From assembly GCA_030615765.1 (NCBI GenBank), contig JAUWYP010000013.1, forward strand, positions 1 to 55,781: a DNA stretch of 55,781 nt. Reading direction: 5' to 3'. This DNA is from Dehalococcoidia bacterium (GTDB lineage Bacteria > Chloroflexota > Dehalococcoidia > SM23-28-2). Position 1 is the first letter of the stretch; every line of letters starts with the position of its first letter. Below are positions 28,117 to 36,796 of this stretch, piece after piece. A program made the position numbers and the translations under genes. Below the pieces are notes generated by a model. It had not been told where the DNA came from. It searched no databases and worked only from the letters and a program-made list of their open reading frames with translations.

Positions 28117-28119
28117 CCT

Positions 28120-28944
28120 TCAGCTCCCGAATGTGCCAGTGCTTCCCTCTGCCTCCAGGCCTGGACAGGCGGCTTCCGACACCGGCGTCACCACCGGCCG
28201 ACCCGTCAGCGGATGGGGAAAGACCCAGACCCGCGTTCCGTAGACGGAGGCCAGAAGCTCGGGCGATAGCACCTCCTGCGGCTCGCCCTCGCCAACGATG
28301 CGGCCTTCGTTCAGCATCACCAATCGGTCGCAGTACTGACCGGCCAGGCTCAGATCGTGGACGGCCGCCAGCACGGCTTTGCCCCCCCTTCGACAGAGCT
28401 GCCTGACCAGATCCAGCACCGCCGCCTGATGGCCCATGTCCAGGTGAGCGGTAGGCTCGTCCAGAAGCAGGAGAGGCGTCTCCTGAGCGAGAGCGCGGGC
28501 TATCACCACCCGCTGCCTCTCGCCGCCCGAGAGCTCGCCCATCCGCCTGCCGGCCAGCTGCCAGGTATCGGTCTGCTCCAGGGCCCGCCGCACCGCTGCC
28601 AGGTCGGCCCGTCCCTCCGATTGTAGCAGACCCAGGTGAGGAGTGCGGCCCATGAGGACTACCTCCAGCACGGTGAAAGCATCGGGCAGATAGGGGTTCT
28701 GGGGCACCACCGCCGCCCAGCGCGCCAGCTCCCGCTGCGAGAGGCGGCCCACCTCCTTCCCATCGAGGCGGATACGGCCGCCCAGGGGCCGCACCAGCCG
28801 GGTGATAGCCCGAATCAGAGTGGATTTGCCGGAGCCGTTGGGCCCCACTAGCCCCACCATCTCGCCCGCCCCCAGCGACAGGCTCACCTGCCGCAGCGCG
28901 ACGAACTCGCCGTAGGCTACCGTCAGGTCGCGTATCTCCAGCAT
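28120..28944 (-). CDS. btuD: Cobalamin/iron-type ABC transporter ATP-binding protein
   Basis: The 274-residue ABC ATPase has Walker A GPNGSGKST, signature LSGGERQRVVIARAL, Walker B LLLLDEPTAHLD and the H-loop AAVHDLSLA. The frame is open 20 codons earlier, but GAGGGCG before ATG 28944 and the start of homology (MLEIRDLTVAYG) set the start. It follows the permease by seven bases and belongs to the FecCDE/BtuCD family. The riboswitch upstream of the operon and cobO downstream indicate cobalamin as substrate. Confidence 0.92.
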   Translation of the reverse strand: MLEIRDLTVAYGEFVALRQVSLSLGAGEMVGLVGPNGSGKSTLIRAITRLVRPLGGRIRLDGKEVGRLSQRELARWAAVVPQNPYLPDAFTVLEVVLMGRTPHLGLLQSEGRADLAAVRRALEQTDTWQLAGRRMGELSGGERQRVVIARALAQETPLLLLDEPTAHLDMGHQAAVLDLVRQLCRRGGKAVLAAVHDLSLAGQYCDRLVMLNEGRIVGEGEPQEVLSPELLASVYGTRVWVFPHPLTGRPVVTPVSEAACPGLEAEGSTGTFGS

Positions 28945-28951
28945 GTCGCCC

Positions 28952-30067
28952 TCAAAAAACCGCCCGCTGGCGCAGCCGCAGCAGATAGAGGAAGAAGGGC
29001 GCACCGCAGAAGGCGGTGATAATGCCCACGGGGACCTCGCTGGGCGAATTCACGGTGCGGGCCAGGAGGTCAGCCAGGATGAGGAAGGCGGCACCCACGA
29101 CCATGGACATGGGCAGGAGCTGCCGATAGTCGGGCCCCCAGAGGAGGCGCACCGCGTGGGGGACGATGAGCCCCACAAAGCCGATGATCCCGCTCACGGA
29201 GACAGCCGCCGCCGTCGCCAGCGACGCCGCCGCCAGGAGCAACAGCTTGACCCGCTCCACGTTCACCCCAAGCTGCTGGGCCTGCTCCTCGTCCAGTTGC
29301 AGCACGTTCAGGATGCGGCCGTAGAGCAGGATGATGACCGCCGCCGGCAGCACGTAGGGCAGCACCCACCACAGCTTGCTCCACTCGCTCAGGTTGAAGC
29401 CGCCCAGGAGCCAGGTCAGGGTGGTCAAGACCCGCTCGTTGTGGCTGATCATCAGGAAGGTCGTCGCTGAGGTGGCGATAGACGATATGGCTACCCCGGC
29501 CAGGATCAGGGTGATGGTGGGAACCGTACGCCCGACCCGGGCCAGGGCGTAGGCCAGGCCGACCGCAGTGAGGCCGCCGCCGAAGGCAGCCAGGGGCACC
29601 AGGCTCAGACCGCCGACGGTGTAGTCCAGCGGCGAGACCATGACCGCGGTGGCTCCCAGACCGGCCCCGGCCGCCACGCCGATGAGGTAGGGATCGGCCA
29701 GCGGGTTGCGAAAGACGGCCTGGTAGGTGGCGCCGGAGAAGGCCAGGGTGGCCCCCACCAGCCCCGCTATGACCACTCGCGGCAGGCGGATTTCCCACAC
29801 GATGTCCCGCCAGCTTTGCGGCACGCTGTCGGCCAGGCTCACGCCGGGCAGCCGCGAGAGGATGATGCGAGCCACAGCGTCGGCGGGGATGTCTACCGGC
29901 CCGATGGCGGTGCCCAGCAGGGCTACCCCCAGCAGGGCAGCGAGGCCCACAGCCAGGCGCGGCCAGAGCGCTCGCCCCAGCAGGGCCCCGAGGGCGGCCT
30001 CCGGCAGCGGTTCGGCTCCGACCGCAGACCCGAAGAGCCTGCGCTGAGCGGAGTCGAAGGGCTTCAC
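28952..30067 (-). CDS. btuC: FecCD/BtuC-type ABC transporter permease
   Basis: The 371-residue permease has about ten membrane helices and the family motifs RLPRVVIAGLVGATLAFSG, NPLADPYLIGVAAGAG and GIIGFVGLIVPHAVRL. The N-terminal 35 residues are polar and longer than usual. Its GTG start overlaps the stop of btuF (GTGA), so the two are coupled. It forms the channel for corrinoid uptake. Confidence 0.93.
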   Translation of the reverse strand: MKPFDSAQRRLFGSAVGAEPLPEAALGALLGRALWPRLAVGLAALLGVALLGTAIGPVDIPADAVARIILSRLPGVSLADSVPQSWRDIVWEIRLPRVVIAGLVGATLAFSGATYQAVFRNPLADPYLIGVAAGAGLGATAVMVSPLDYTVGGLSLVPLAAFGGGLTAVGLAYALARVGRTVPTITLILAGVAISSIATSATTFLMISHNERVLTTLTWLLGGFNLSEWSKLWWVLPYVLPAAVIILLYGRILNVLQLDEEQAQQLGVNVERVKLLLLAAASLATAAAVSVSGIIGFVGLIVPHAVRLLWGPDYRQLLPMSMVVGAAFLILADLLARTVNSPSEVPVGIITAFCGAPFFLYLLRLRQRAVF

Positions 30068-31029
30068 TCAAACCTCTCCGGATAGAGGTACTCGGCCAGC
30101 GTCTCCAGGGCCTCCACGCACCGCGGCCCCGGTCGGCTCACGATGTCCGGGTCAATAACGAATATGCGATCGTTGCGCACCGCCGCGATGTTCCCCCAGC
30201 CGGGACGGGCCTTCACTGTGTCCGGCGACTCGCCGTAGGCGCCGTCGGCCAGGATGATCACCTCCGGGTCCTTCTCGATGATCACCTCCTGGGTGAGCTG
30301 AGGGAAAGGTTGGTCGGCCTCTGCGGCGATGTTCTGGGCCTTGAGGATCTTGTACAGACCCCCGACGAAGCTCTCGGGCGCTGCCGTGTACAACGTCGCG
30401 TCAACCTCGTGGAAGATGCGCGGCCCCTGCTCCACGTCTGCCAGAGCCTCCTCGATGGCCTCAACCCGGTCCTGCATCTCCGCCACCAGGGCTTCGGCTT
30501 CCTGGACGTGGTCGGTCATCTGGCCTAGCAGCCGTATCTGGTCGAACACGGCCTCCACCGACTCGGGCGTCTCTGCCACAGAACCCAGCACCGCCGTCGT
30601 GATGCCCAGCCTCTCCAGGGAATCAGCGAGCTCCCCCGGGTCGTAGAACAGCAGCACCAAGTCCGGCTGCATCCCGGCGATGGCCTCCAGGTTGGGCTCG
30701 TAGGCATCCAGTTGCTGGCGGGTGGTGGCCTCCTCCGGATAGTTGGAGAACTTGTCGACCGCGATGACCTGATCGCCGGCGCCGATGGCGAACAGGGTCT
30801 CCGTGGCCGCTGGCGAGAGCGAAGCGATGCGCTGCGGCTCTGCCTCGATGGTCACTTCCCGCCCCACCGTATCGACGATGGCCAGCGGGTACGGAACCTG
30901 GACGGCCCCCAGGACGGTGGGCGATGCCTCCGGCGTCGGCTCCACACCACCGTCCTCGCAGGCGACAGCCGCCGCCAAGGCGACGACGAGAGCCAGCAAC
31001 AGCAGGCCACGCTGAACAAGACTGGTCAC
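30064..31029 (-). CDS. btuF: Cobalamin-binding ABC transporter lipoprotein
   Basis: The 321-residue protein begins with a lipoprotein signal (hydrophobic core, lipobox AAVAC with Cys24), so it is tethered outside the membrane. The periplasmic-binding-protein fold is clear from QRIASLSPAATETLFAIGAGDQ (quoted to its key SLSPAATE), NLEAIAGMQPDLVL and RPGPRCVEALETLA. The start is GTG with GGGAGGAG close upstream. It is the first gene behind the cobalamin riboswitch and terminator, supporting corrinoid rather than iron-siderophore as ligand. Confidence 0.93.
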   Translation of the reverse strand: MTSLVQRGLLLLALVVALAAAVACEDGGVEPTPEASPTVLGAVQVPYPLAIVDTVGREVTIEAEPQRIASLSPAATETLFAIGAGDQVIAVDKFSNYPEEATTRQQLDAYEPNLEAIAGMQPDLVLLFYDPGELADSLERLGITTAVLGSVAETPESVEAVFDQIRLLGQMTDHVQEAEALVAEMQDRVEAIEEALADVEQGPRIFHEVDATLYTAAPESFVGGLYKILKAQNIAAEADQPFPQLTQEVIIEKDPEVIILADGAYGESPDTVKARPGWGNIAAVRNDRIFVIDPDIVSRPGPRCVEALETLAEYLYPERFE

Positions 31030-31051
31030 ATCTCCTCCCTTCTGAGGGACG

Positions 31052-31085
31052 AAAAAAGTCCTCCGCCAATCTCGAGGCGGAGGAC
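31052..31085 (-). terminator. Riboswitch-linked intrinsic terminator
   Basis: On the minus strand, GTCCTCCGCC and GGCGGAGGAC form a perfect ten-pair stem with an eight-base loop, followed at once by six T residues. It lies between the cobalamin aptamer and btuF, so it is the likely off-switch. Confidence 0.88.
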
Positions 31086-31106
31086 TCTGCGAATAGACCT
31101 TCGGGC

Positions 31107-31160
31107 AGAAGAAAGAACAAACCCTTGCCTTGAGACTGGCAAGGGTTCGCGTTCTCTTCT
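31107..31160 (-). promoter_or_regulatory. Long leader hairpin between cobalamin aptamer and terminator
   Basis: AACCCTTGCC and GGCAAGGGTT form a perfect ten-pair stem, extended by AGAAGAGAAC with GTTCTTTCTTCT. The nonamer GGCAAGGGT occurs again at the 5' edge of the aptamer (about 31324-31332), so two alternative pairings are possible. Confidence 0.6.
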
Positions 31161-31184
31161 ACCGCCTGTGCCCATGCCTCTCCC

Positions 31185-31335
31185 TCGAAGGCTGGTACAT
31201 CTGACAAGGGCAGGCGACCTGACTCTCCGCCCAACACGGATTACAGTTGCGGGACAGCGCCGGTCTCACACCGGCTTCGCTTTTAACCCCGGCCTCCGCC
31301 TGAGGCGGAAGCCACGCGGGGCACCCTTGCCAACG
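31185..31335 (-). promoter_or_regulatory. Cobalamin riboswitch
   Basis: Read on the minus strand, the leader has GCCGGTGTGAGACCGGC, then GCTGTCCCGCAACTGTAA and GAGAGTCAGGTCGCCTGCC. These are the hallmark elements of the B12 aptamer. The 5' GGTGCC element is at about 31325. It controls the btuF-btuC-btuD-cobO operon. Edges are approximate. Confidence 0.93.
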
Positions 31336-31369
31336 ACTATTCGATTACTAAGGTACAGGAACCACCTGG

Positions 31370-31398
31370 ACTATAGCGTGCGCCCCCTTGCCTGTCAA
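31370..31398 (-). promoter_or_regulatory. Promoter of cobalamin operon
   Basis: On the minus strand, TTGACA (31398-31393) and TATAGT (31375-31370) are 17 bases apart. Transcription would start about 30 bases before the aptamer. Confidence 0.7.
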
Positions 31399-31414
31399 GG
31401 AGCGCAACAGCCAT

Positions 31415-31442
31415 TTGACACTGCCGCCAAATGGAATACCAT
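31415..31442 (+). promoter_or_regulatory. Promoter of SDR gene
   Basis: TTGACA at 31415-31420 and TACCAT at 31437-31442 with 16 bases between, divergent from the cobalamin promoter. Confidence 0.4.
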
Positions 31443-31484
31443 ACCTGAAGAGCAGCGTTCGATAGAAGGCAAGGTGGCACAACA

Positions 31485-32273
31485 ATGGAACTAGGACTGA
31501 CGGGAAAGGTAGCGATAGTGGGCGGCTCCAGCCGCGGCATCGGCAAGGCCATCGCCCTCGCCCTCGCCCAGGAGGGGTGCGATGTCGTCATCTGCGCCCG
31601 CGGCGAAGCGGACCTCAAGGCGACCGCCGGGGAGATCCGCTCCCAGACCGGGACCCGCGTCCTGCCGCTGGTCTGCGACATGTCCAGCTACGACGACATC
31701 CAGCGCCTGGTCCATGAGACCGCGGACACCTTCGGCCGCATCGATATCGTGGTGAACAATGCCGGCGGCCCCCCCGTCGGCACCTTCGACGACTTCGCCG
31801 AGGAGGAGTGGCAGAAGGCCGTCGACCAGAATTTCCTCAGCGCCGTGCGCACCATCCGCGAGGCCTTGCCCTACCTGCGGCGACAAGGCGGGCGGGTCAT
31901 CAACATCACCTCGGTGACCGTGAAGCAGCCCATCGACCGCCTGATCCTCTCTAACGCCGTCCGCCTGGGAGTGGTGGGCATGGCCAAGACCCTATCGCGG
32001 GAGGTCGCCAAGGATGGCATCACTGTGAACAACGTCTGCCCGGGCAACATCGCCACCCAGCGGCTCCTCTCCCTGTTCGAGGCACGCGCCCAGAGGGAGG
32101 GCCGCCCCTTCCAGGAGGTGCTCGAGGAAGAGAAGAGCGGGACGCCCACCGGCTCCCTCGGCGAGCCCGCGGACATCGCTGCCCTCGTCGTCTTCCTCGC
32201 TTCGGAGAAGGCTCGCTACATCAGCGGCGCCACCATCCAGGTGGATGGTGGCAGCACCACCGCCGTCTTCTAG
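31485..32273 (+). CDS. Short-chain dehydrogenase/reductase, atypical active site
   Basis: The 262-residue Rossmann protein has the cofactor motif GGSSRGIGKAIA (about residues 13-24), DIVVNNAGG, and the C-terminal YISGATIQVDGG of 3-oxoacyl-ACP-reductase-like SDRs. The catalytic serine is in VINITSVTVKQP. Where the family has Tyr-x-x-x-Lys, this protein reads LILSNAVRLGVVG, so the general acid/base pair is missing or displaced. I have seen this NAxR variant in a subgroup of SDRs. Activity and substrate are open. AAGGTGG lies about eight bases before the ATG. Confidence 0.88.
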   Translation: MELGLTGKVAIVGGSSRGIGKAIALALAQEGCDVVICARGEADLKATAGEIRSQTGTRVLPLVCDMSSYDDIQRLVHETADTFGRIDIVVNNAGGPPVGTFDDFAEEEWQKAVDQNFLSAVRTIREALPYLRRQGGRVINITSVTVKQPIDRLILSNAVRLGVVGMAKTLSREVAKDGITVNNVCPGNIATQRLLSLFEARAQREGRPFQEVLEEEKSGTPTGSLGEPADIAALVVFLASEKARYISGATIQVDGGSTTAVF

Positions 32274-32320
32274 AGGCCAGCCCCTAGGATGTATTGTCTC
32301 CAAGATGTGGCGCCACATCC

Positions 32321-32392
32321 CTTCGCTCCGCTCAGGGCAGGCTCCTTCGCTCCGCTCAGGGCAGGCTCCCTCGCTTTGCTCAGGGCAGACTC
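32321..32392. repeat. Tandem repeat, three units of 24 bases
   Basis: Units start at 32321, 32345 and 32369. The first two are identical (CTTCGCTCCGCTCAGGGCAG then GCTC); the third has four substitutions. Each resembles one arm of the nearby palindromic repeat. Confidence 0.85.
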
Positions 32393-32420
32393 TTGCCATT
32401 TTGCGCACATCGCCGCTGAG

Positions 32421-32483
32421 ATTCTTCGCTCCGCTCAGAATGACGCTAGGCCATGCTGTCACCCTGAGCGTAGCGAAGGGTCT
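32421..32483. repeat. Intergenic palindromic repeat, copy 2
   Basis: Related to 13194-13262. CTTCGCTCCGCTCAG and CTGAGCGTAGCGAAG are inverted around AATGACG...GTCACC, with a central mismatch in the arm. It lies next to the 24-base tandem repeats. Confidence 0.75.
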
Positions 32484-32538
32484 CACTCCAGACGGCATAC
32501 TACGCCCGGGTGTCACTGCAACTCGGTGACAGAACCCC

Positions 32539-34356
32539 CTAGGGCCTGCTCCCCCAGATGGGATTCGACTGGTCCAGCCAGGCATTGGCCATCAGGAAGG
32601 AGTTCCCGAAGAAGGGCGTTGGCCGGAAGTTGCGGTAGTAGGGCCAGGCCACCCACAGCCAGATAGCGGCGACAAAGTCCACGCGAGTCAGAACGTTGTC
32701 CAGCAGATAGCGCTGGATCTCATAGCCCAGCCGCTGTCGCTCCTCCGGGTCGAACTCCTCCCTTTGGGCCTCCAGCATCCGGTCCAGGGTGACGTCCGAC
32801 AGGCCGGACTCATTCTTGGGCCCATCGGTGTGGAAGTAAGGATAGAGCCAGTCGTCCAGGTCGATCCAGCCGTTGTCATAGGCGAAGGCAAAGGGAACAG
32901 TGCCCCGCTGCGACCCCTCCGAAATCTGGGGGTAGGTCCATATATCGTAGTCGACCTTGGCCCCCAGAACCTTCTCCAGCTGTCGCTTATACTGGGGAGC
33001 GAACTGCTGGATGTAGGCCGGCTGATCTGCGAAGATAACCTTCAGGTCAGGGCTTCCCACCGCCTCGTAGAGCCGACGCGCCTCCCGCTCGTCCTCCTCC
33101 CGCTCCTGCTTGCTCAGCCGATAGCCGGGCTTCTTGAACAGCTCCTCCTGCGGCAGGGCCCACTGTTTGAGGACCCACCCCACCGGGCCCTGCATCTTGC
33201 CGTAGCCCTGCCAGAAAGCTTCCAGCATCTGCTGACGATCGCTGGCCAGGTGGATGGCTCGCCGCAGCCTGATGTCATTGTAGGGCGGCTGGTCTATCCT
33301 GAAGGCGGCCTTGATCCAGGCCGCAAAGCCCATATCGACGCTGATCAGGTCGGGCTCGTCCTCCCGCAGCTTGGCCACCCAGTCGGGATTGTTCACCTGA
33401 AAGGCCACGTCCAGCTTCTTGGTACGAAAGGCAGCCTCAATAGAGGCGTCGTCGAAGAGGAAGTGGGACTTGTAGCCGTCGATGTAGGGCCTGTCAAGCT
33501 CCGGCTCGCCCCAGCCGAACCAGTCGGGGTTCCTCACAAAGGACGACCTCACCAGAGGCTTGAGCTCATCCCACATGAAGGGGCCGGTGCCCAGCATCGC
33601 CTCCTGCCGGTTCATCTCGTCGCTCTCGTCCACCAGCTCCTTGGCCACGATGAAGGCGCTGCTATCAGCCAGGAAGTGAAGGAAGGGGGCCGTAGGCCGC
33701 TTGGTGCGGATCCTGAGGGTAAGCGGGTCAACCACCTCTATGCTATCGATGGTCTGATACTGATGGGCGCGCTTGAACAGGGGCCAGCGAGGGCTCTCCT
33801 CGTTCATCTGCCGCTCGAAACTGTACTTCACGTCCTCCGCCGTGAGCTCGCGGCCGCCCACCGCCCGCTCCTCGGCGGTAGGCGAGCGCTCCAGGACGGC
33901 GCTGGGCTGGTGAAAGCGCACGCCCGGCCTTAGGCGGATGATGTAGGTGAGCCCATCCGGGTCGGGCGTCTCCGGCATCGCCTGGGCCAGGTCGGGAACG
34001 ATGACCCCCCGTTCGATGTCCTCGTACCTTAAGACCTTACTGAAGACCGCAGAATGAGAGCTGAACACCGGTCCGAACTCGGTCTGGTGAGGGTCCAGGG
34101 TATCGAACACGAAGGCCTCGTAGCCGGGCAAGTGGAGGGTGCCGCCGCGATAGGCCACCGGCTCGTACTTGAAGGGCGTGGGACTAGCAGCAACGGTCGG
34201 GCTGAGCAGCGCCGCTGGCGTGGCTTCCTCCTCCTCCGCGCAGCCCACCACCGCCGCCGCCGCCAGGCCAGCGCCGCCCAGAGCAGCCGCTCGCAGCATC
34301 CGCCGTCGTGACAGCCGCCGAGCCCAGAAGCGCCGCCAATACCTTGACTCGGCCAT
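32539..34356 (-). CDS. Peptide/oligopeptide-type ABC transporter substrate-binding lipoprotein
   Basis: The 605-residue family 5 solute-binding protein begins with a twin-arginine-type leader (SRRRMLRAAALGGAG) and a lipobox AVVGCAEE. It is exported folded and lipid-anchored. The body has YIIRLRPGVRFHQPSA, DVKYSFERQMNEE and IHLASDRQQMLEAFW, typical of DppA/OppA proteins. AAAGGAGGT touches a GTG two codons upstream, so ATG 34356, six bases away, is the likely start. It is the last gene of an operon with two permeases. No ATPase genes follow, so the import ATPases must lie elsewhere. Confidence 0.9.
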   Translation of the reverse strand: MAESRYWRRFWARRLSRRRMLRAAALGGAGLAAAAVVGCAEEEEATPAALLSPTVAASPTPFKYEPVAYRGGTLHLPGYEAFVFDTLDPHQTEFGPVFSSHSAVFSKVLRYEDIERGVIVPDLAQAMPETPDPDGLTYIIRLRPGVRFHQPSAVLERSPTAEERAVGGRELTAEDVKYSFERQMNEESPRWPLFKRAHQYQTIDSIEVVDPLTLRIRTKRPTAPFLHFLADSSAFIVAKELVDESDEMNRQEAMLGTGPFMWDELKPLVRSSFVRNPDWFGWGEPELDRPYIDGYKSHFLFDDASIEAAFRTKKLDVAFQVNNPDWVAKLREDEPDLISVDMGFAAWIKAAFRIDQPPYNDIRLRRAIHLASDRQQMLEAFWQGYGKMQGPVGWVLKQWALPQEELFKKPGYRLSKQEREEDEREARRLYEAVGSPDLKVIFADQPAYIQQFAPQYKRQLEKVLGAKVDYDIWTYPQISEGSQRGTVPFAFAYDNGWIDLDDWLYPYFHTDGPKNESGLSDVTLDRMLEAQREEFDPEERQRLGYEIQRYLLDNVLTRVDFVAAIWLWVAWPYYRNFRPTPFFGNSFLMANAWLDQSNPIWGSRP

Positions 34357-34421
34357 AGTCACACCTCCTTTGCCTTATCCAGAATCCCTCGTCCCGCTAA
34401 CCAACCTCTAGGCGCCCCCTC

Positions 34422-35381
34422 CTAAGTAAGGCGAATGCGGGGGTCGAGGATGTCGCGCAGGGCATCCCCCGCCAGGTTGAAGCCCATCACCGTCAGGGTT
34501 ATCGCTGCACCGCCGGCCAGCATGGTCGCGGGCTGACTGGTCATATAGCCTCGCCCTTCGTTCAGCATCATGCCCCACGATGGCGGCTCGATAGGCGCCA
34601 GGTTCAGGAATGCCAGAGCGGCCTCCGCCAGGATAACGCCGGCAATGCCGATGGAGAAAATGACAATTATGGGCGCCGCCACGTTCGGCAGGATATGCAC
34701 CGCCATCAGGCGGAAGGGCGAGCAGCCGACGGCCCTGGCCGCTTCCACGTGCGGATCCTCACGAGCCGAGAGGACGGCGCTGCGCACGATGCGCTGCGCG
34801 CCGGTGATGACCACAAAGCCCAAGCCCATGGTCAACGTGATCAGATTGCGCTCCGTGAGGCTCACCAGCAGCAGCAGGATGAGCATGGGCGGAAAGGCCT
34901 GGATGGAGTCCATGATCCGCTGCGCGAGCATGTCGAACCAGCCGCGGAAGTAGGCGGAGACGATGCCGATGGTTGTGCCGAAGATGATGGCGAACAGCAG
35001 CGCTCCCAGCCCCACTCCCAGCGAGCGCCGGGCGCCCCAGACCACACGCGCGTAGTTGTCGCGACCGAACTGGTCAGTGCCAAACCAGTGCTCCCAGCTG
35101 GGGCCCGAGCGGCTGTCCAGCCTCTCCTCCGGCTCCACTGAACCGGGCACGTAGCTAGGGTTGACAACCCGAAATGTCTCCTCGGCGTCATAGCGGGACA
35201 GCCAAGGCGAGCCGGCAGCGGCCGCCGCCATCAGCAAGACGACCGCCAGCCCGAAAGCGCCCAGAGGCTTACGCCGTACGAAGCGACCGATAAGGAGAAT
35301 CCAGCCCGGCCGCCGCGGCAACTCAAACTCTTCCGCGACGGCGAGGACCTCCACCTCGGCCCGTTCTTGTCCCGCCAGCAC
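34422..35381 (-). CDS. ABC transporter permease, DppC type
   Basis: The 319-residue permease has six membrane helices with an N-terminal OppC-type region. The EAA loop is seen as VEAARAVGCSPFRLMAVHILPN. HWFGTDQFGRDNYARVVWGARRS is the signature after helix 1 (key GTDQFGRD). The start is GTG with GAAGGAGG seven bases upstream. It pairs with the DppB-type permease 24 bases upstream. Confidence 0.93.
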   Translation of the reverse strand: MLAGQERAEVEVLAVAEEFELPRRPGWILLIGRFVRRKPLGAFGLAVVLLMAAAAAGSPWLSRYDAEETFRVVNPSYVPGSVEPEERLDSRSGPSWEHWFGTDQFGRDNYARVVWGARRSLGVGLGALLFAIIFGTTIGIVSAYFRGWFDMLAQRIMDSIQAFPPMLILLLLVSLTERNLITLTMGLGFVVITGAQRIVRSAVLSAREDPHVEAARAVGCSPFRLMAVHILPNVAAPIIVIFSIGIAGVILAEAALAFLNLAPIEPPSWGMMLNEGRGYMTSQPATMLAGGAAITLTVMGFNLAGDALRDILDPRIRLT

Positions 35382-35405
35382 GGGACGCCTCCTTCCAGCA
35401 GCCCG

Positions 35406-36365
35406 CTAACCGTAGCGAATCCGGGGGTCCAGCCAGGCGTAGGCCATATCCACCAGCAGGTTCACAAACACCAAACCTGCGGCCACTACAAGCACTACCC
35501 CCTGGACCACCGGATAGTCATACTGCTGAATGGCATTGACAACGTAAAAGCCAATGCCCGGCAGCTGAAAGAGGGTCTCCAGGACTATGTTGCCGCTGGC
35601 GACCATGGCGAGGAGGAGCGAGATAACCGTAATAACAGGAATAAGAGCGTTCTTGAGGGCGTGCCTCAGAATTACCGCTCGCTCCCGCAGACCCTTCGAC
35701 CAAGCAGTACGCACGTAGTCCTGACGAAGCACCTCCAACAGCTGCGACCGCAAGAACCGCATAATAATAGCGCCGATGGCCAGCCCTCCCGCCAGAGCCG
35801 GGAGGAACATGGCCTGCATGTTCAAGAGAGGATCATCAAAAAAGCCCTTATAGTTGGTAATGGGCGGGCTCCAGTGAGCCCAGCGGGCCAAAGAGTAAAG
35901 GAGCAGCACGCCCACAAAGAAGGAGGGCACGGCCAGCCAGAAGATGGCGAACAAGCGCAGAACATAGTCCAGCCAGGTGTCCTGGCGAACAGCCGAGATA
36001 ATGCCTATGGGCACAGCTACTATTATTGCCACTATGATCTGGAGGATTCCTAGCTCGATGGAGGGGGCCAATCGATCCTTCAGCTCCAGCATGACGGGTT
36101 CCTTGCTGACGAAGGACTCGCCCAGATCGCCCTGAAAGATGCCGCTCACGAACTCCCAGTACTGCTTGAGCACGGGCTTGTCCAGGCCCAGATCGTGGCG
36201 GACGATCTCTGTCGCCTCTTCCGCCGAATGGCCGGGGATCTGAGCCCCCGCCTGACGCAGGGCAAAGTCGCCCGGCGTTACCCGCAGGGCGAGGAAGACC
36301 ATGGTAATGACCATGAAGATCACCAGCACGTTAAGAAGAGCGCGACGAACGATGTACTGCTGCAC
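35406..36365 (-). CDS. ABC transporter permease, DppB type
   Basis: The 319-residue permease begins MQQYIVRRALLNVLVI, the usual DppB start, and has six helices. FLRSQLLEVLRQDYVRTAWSKG is the EAA-type loop (key RQDYVRTAWSKGL), and the end, YAWLDPRIRYG, is the family C-terminus. GTG start with a weak ribosome site. First gene of the importer operon; a promoter is at 36426-36454. Confidence 0.93.
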   Translation of the reverse strand: MQQYIVRRALLNVLVIFMVITMVFLALRVTPGDFALRQAGAQIPGHSAEEATEIVRHDLGLDKPVLKQYWEFVSGIFQGDLGESFVSKEPVMLELKDRLAPSIELGILQIIVAIIVAVPIGIISAVRQDTWLDYVLRLFAIFWLAVPSFFVGVLLLYSLARWAHWSPPITNYKGFFDDPLLNMQAMFLPALAGGLAIGAIIMRFLRSQLLEVLRQDYVRTAWSKGLRERAVILRHALKNALIPVITVISLLLAMVASGNIVLETLFQLPGIGFYVVNAIQQYDYPVVQGVVLVVAAGLVFVNLLVDMAYAWLDPRIRYG

Positions 36366-36425
36366 GGCTGGCCCTGCTCCCTAGCGGTCTGCGATAAGTG
36401 TTGCCATCATATCATCGGCGCAGTG

Positions 36426-36454
36426 AAAGTATCACCCGCTTCTCGCTCGGTCAA
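36426..36454 (-). promoter_or_regulatory. Promoter of peptide-type ABC importer operon
   Basis: On the minus strand, TTGACC (36454-36449) and TACTTT (36431-36426) are 17 bases apart. Confidence 0.5.
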
Positions 36455-36509
36455 GGGGGCAGCCCATAGGTAGGCAGAGGCTAGCAACAGGCAATAGTCC
36501 GCATCTCCC

Positions 36510-36538
36510 TTGACAGGTTTTTGTTATTGCTATAACAT
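36510..36538 (+). promoter_or_regulatory. Promoter ahead of c-di-AMP riboswitch
   Basis: TTGACA at 36510-36515 and TAACAT at 36533-36538 with a 17-base spacer, immediately before the ydaO-type leader. Confidence 0.65.
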
Positions 36539-36552
36539 GTGATTGAAGTCAC

Positions 36553-36678
36553 GATCGCCCGCGCCGAAGTCGCCGTAGGCGACACGGGGGACCAAGTTCT
36601 GGGGTGAATCTCTCGCTGAGGCGAGGGTAGGGTTAGCCTTTCAACCCGAATCCGTCAACTAACCTCGGAGGCGCACGG
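36553..36678 (+). promoter_or_regulatory. Cyclic-di-AMP riboswitch (ydaO-yuaA)
   Basis: The leader contains GCGCCGAAG, GGGGACCAAG, GGGGTGAATC, GTAGGGTTAGCC, AACCCGAATCCGTCAACTAA and CCTCGGAGGCGC. These match the conserved blocks of the ydaO-yuaA aptamer in order, and the outer GCGCC/GGCGC pair closes it. A terminator follows directly, so ligand binding should stop transcription. Confidence 0.92.
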
Positions 36679-36716
36679 AAGGCCTTGCCGGCGGTTACTG
36701 GCAAAAGGCCTTTTTT
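36679..36716 (+). terminator. Riboswitch-linked intrinsic terminator
   Basis: AAGGCCTTGCC pairs with GGCAAAAGGCCTT (two unpaired A), followed by four further T residues. It adjoins the c-di-AMP aptamer. Confidence 0.8.
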
Positions 36717-36796
36717 GTGCTGCCCGAGGCCCTGCTTGGCCAGGCAGGAACGAGCCTCTGGGCGACACGGCCAACCGAAGGGGGTTCGAAGTAGCG

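Noticed and set aside
32321-32392. CRISPR array
   Set aside because: The units are contiguous 24-base tandem repeats with no spacers.
32289-32666. Repeat-encoded small proteins on either strand
   Set aside because: Open frames arise from the 24-base repeat being a multiple of three; no start signals.
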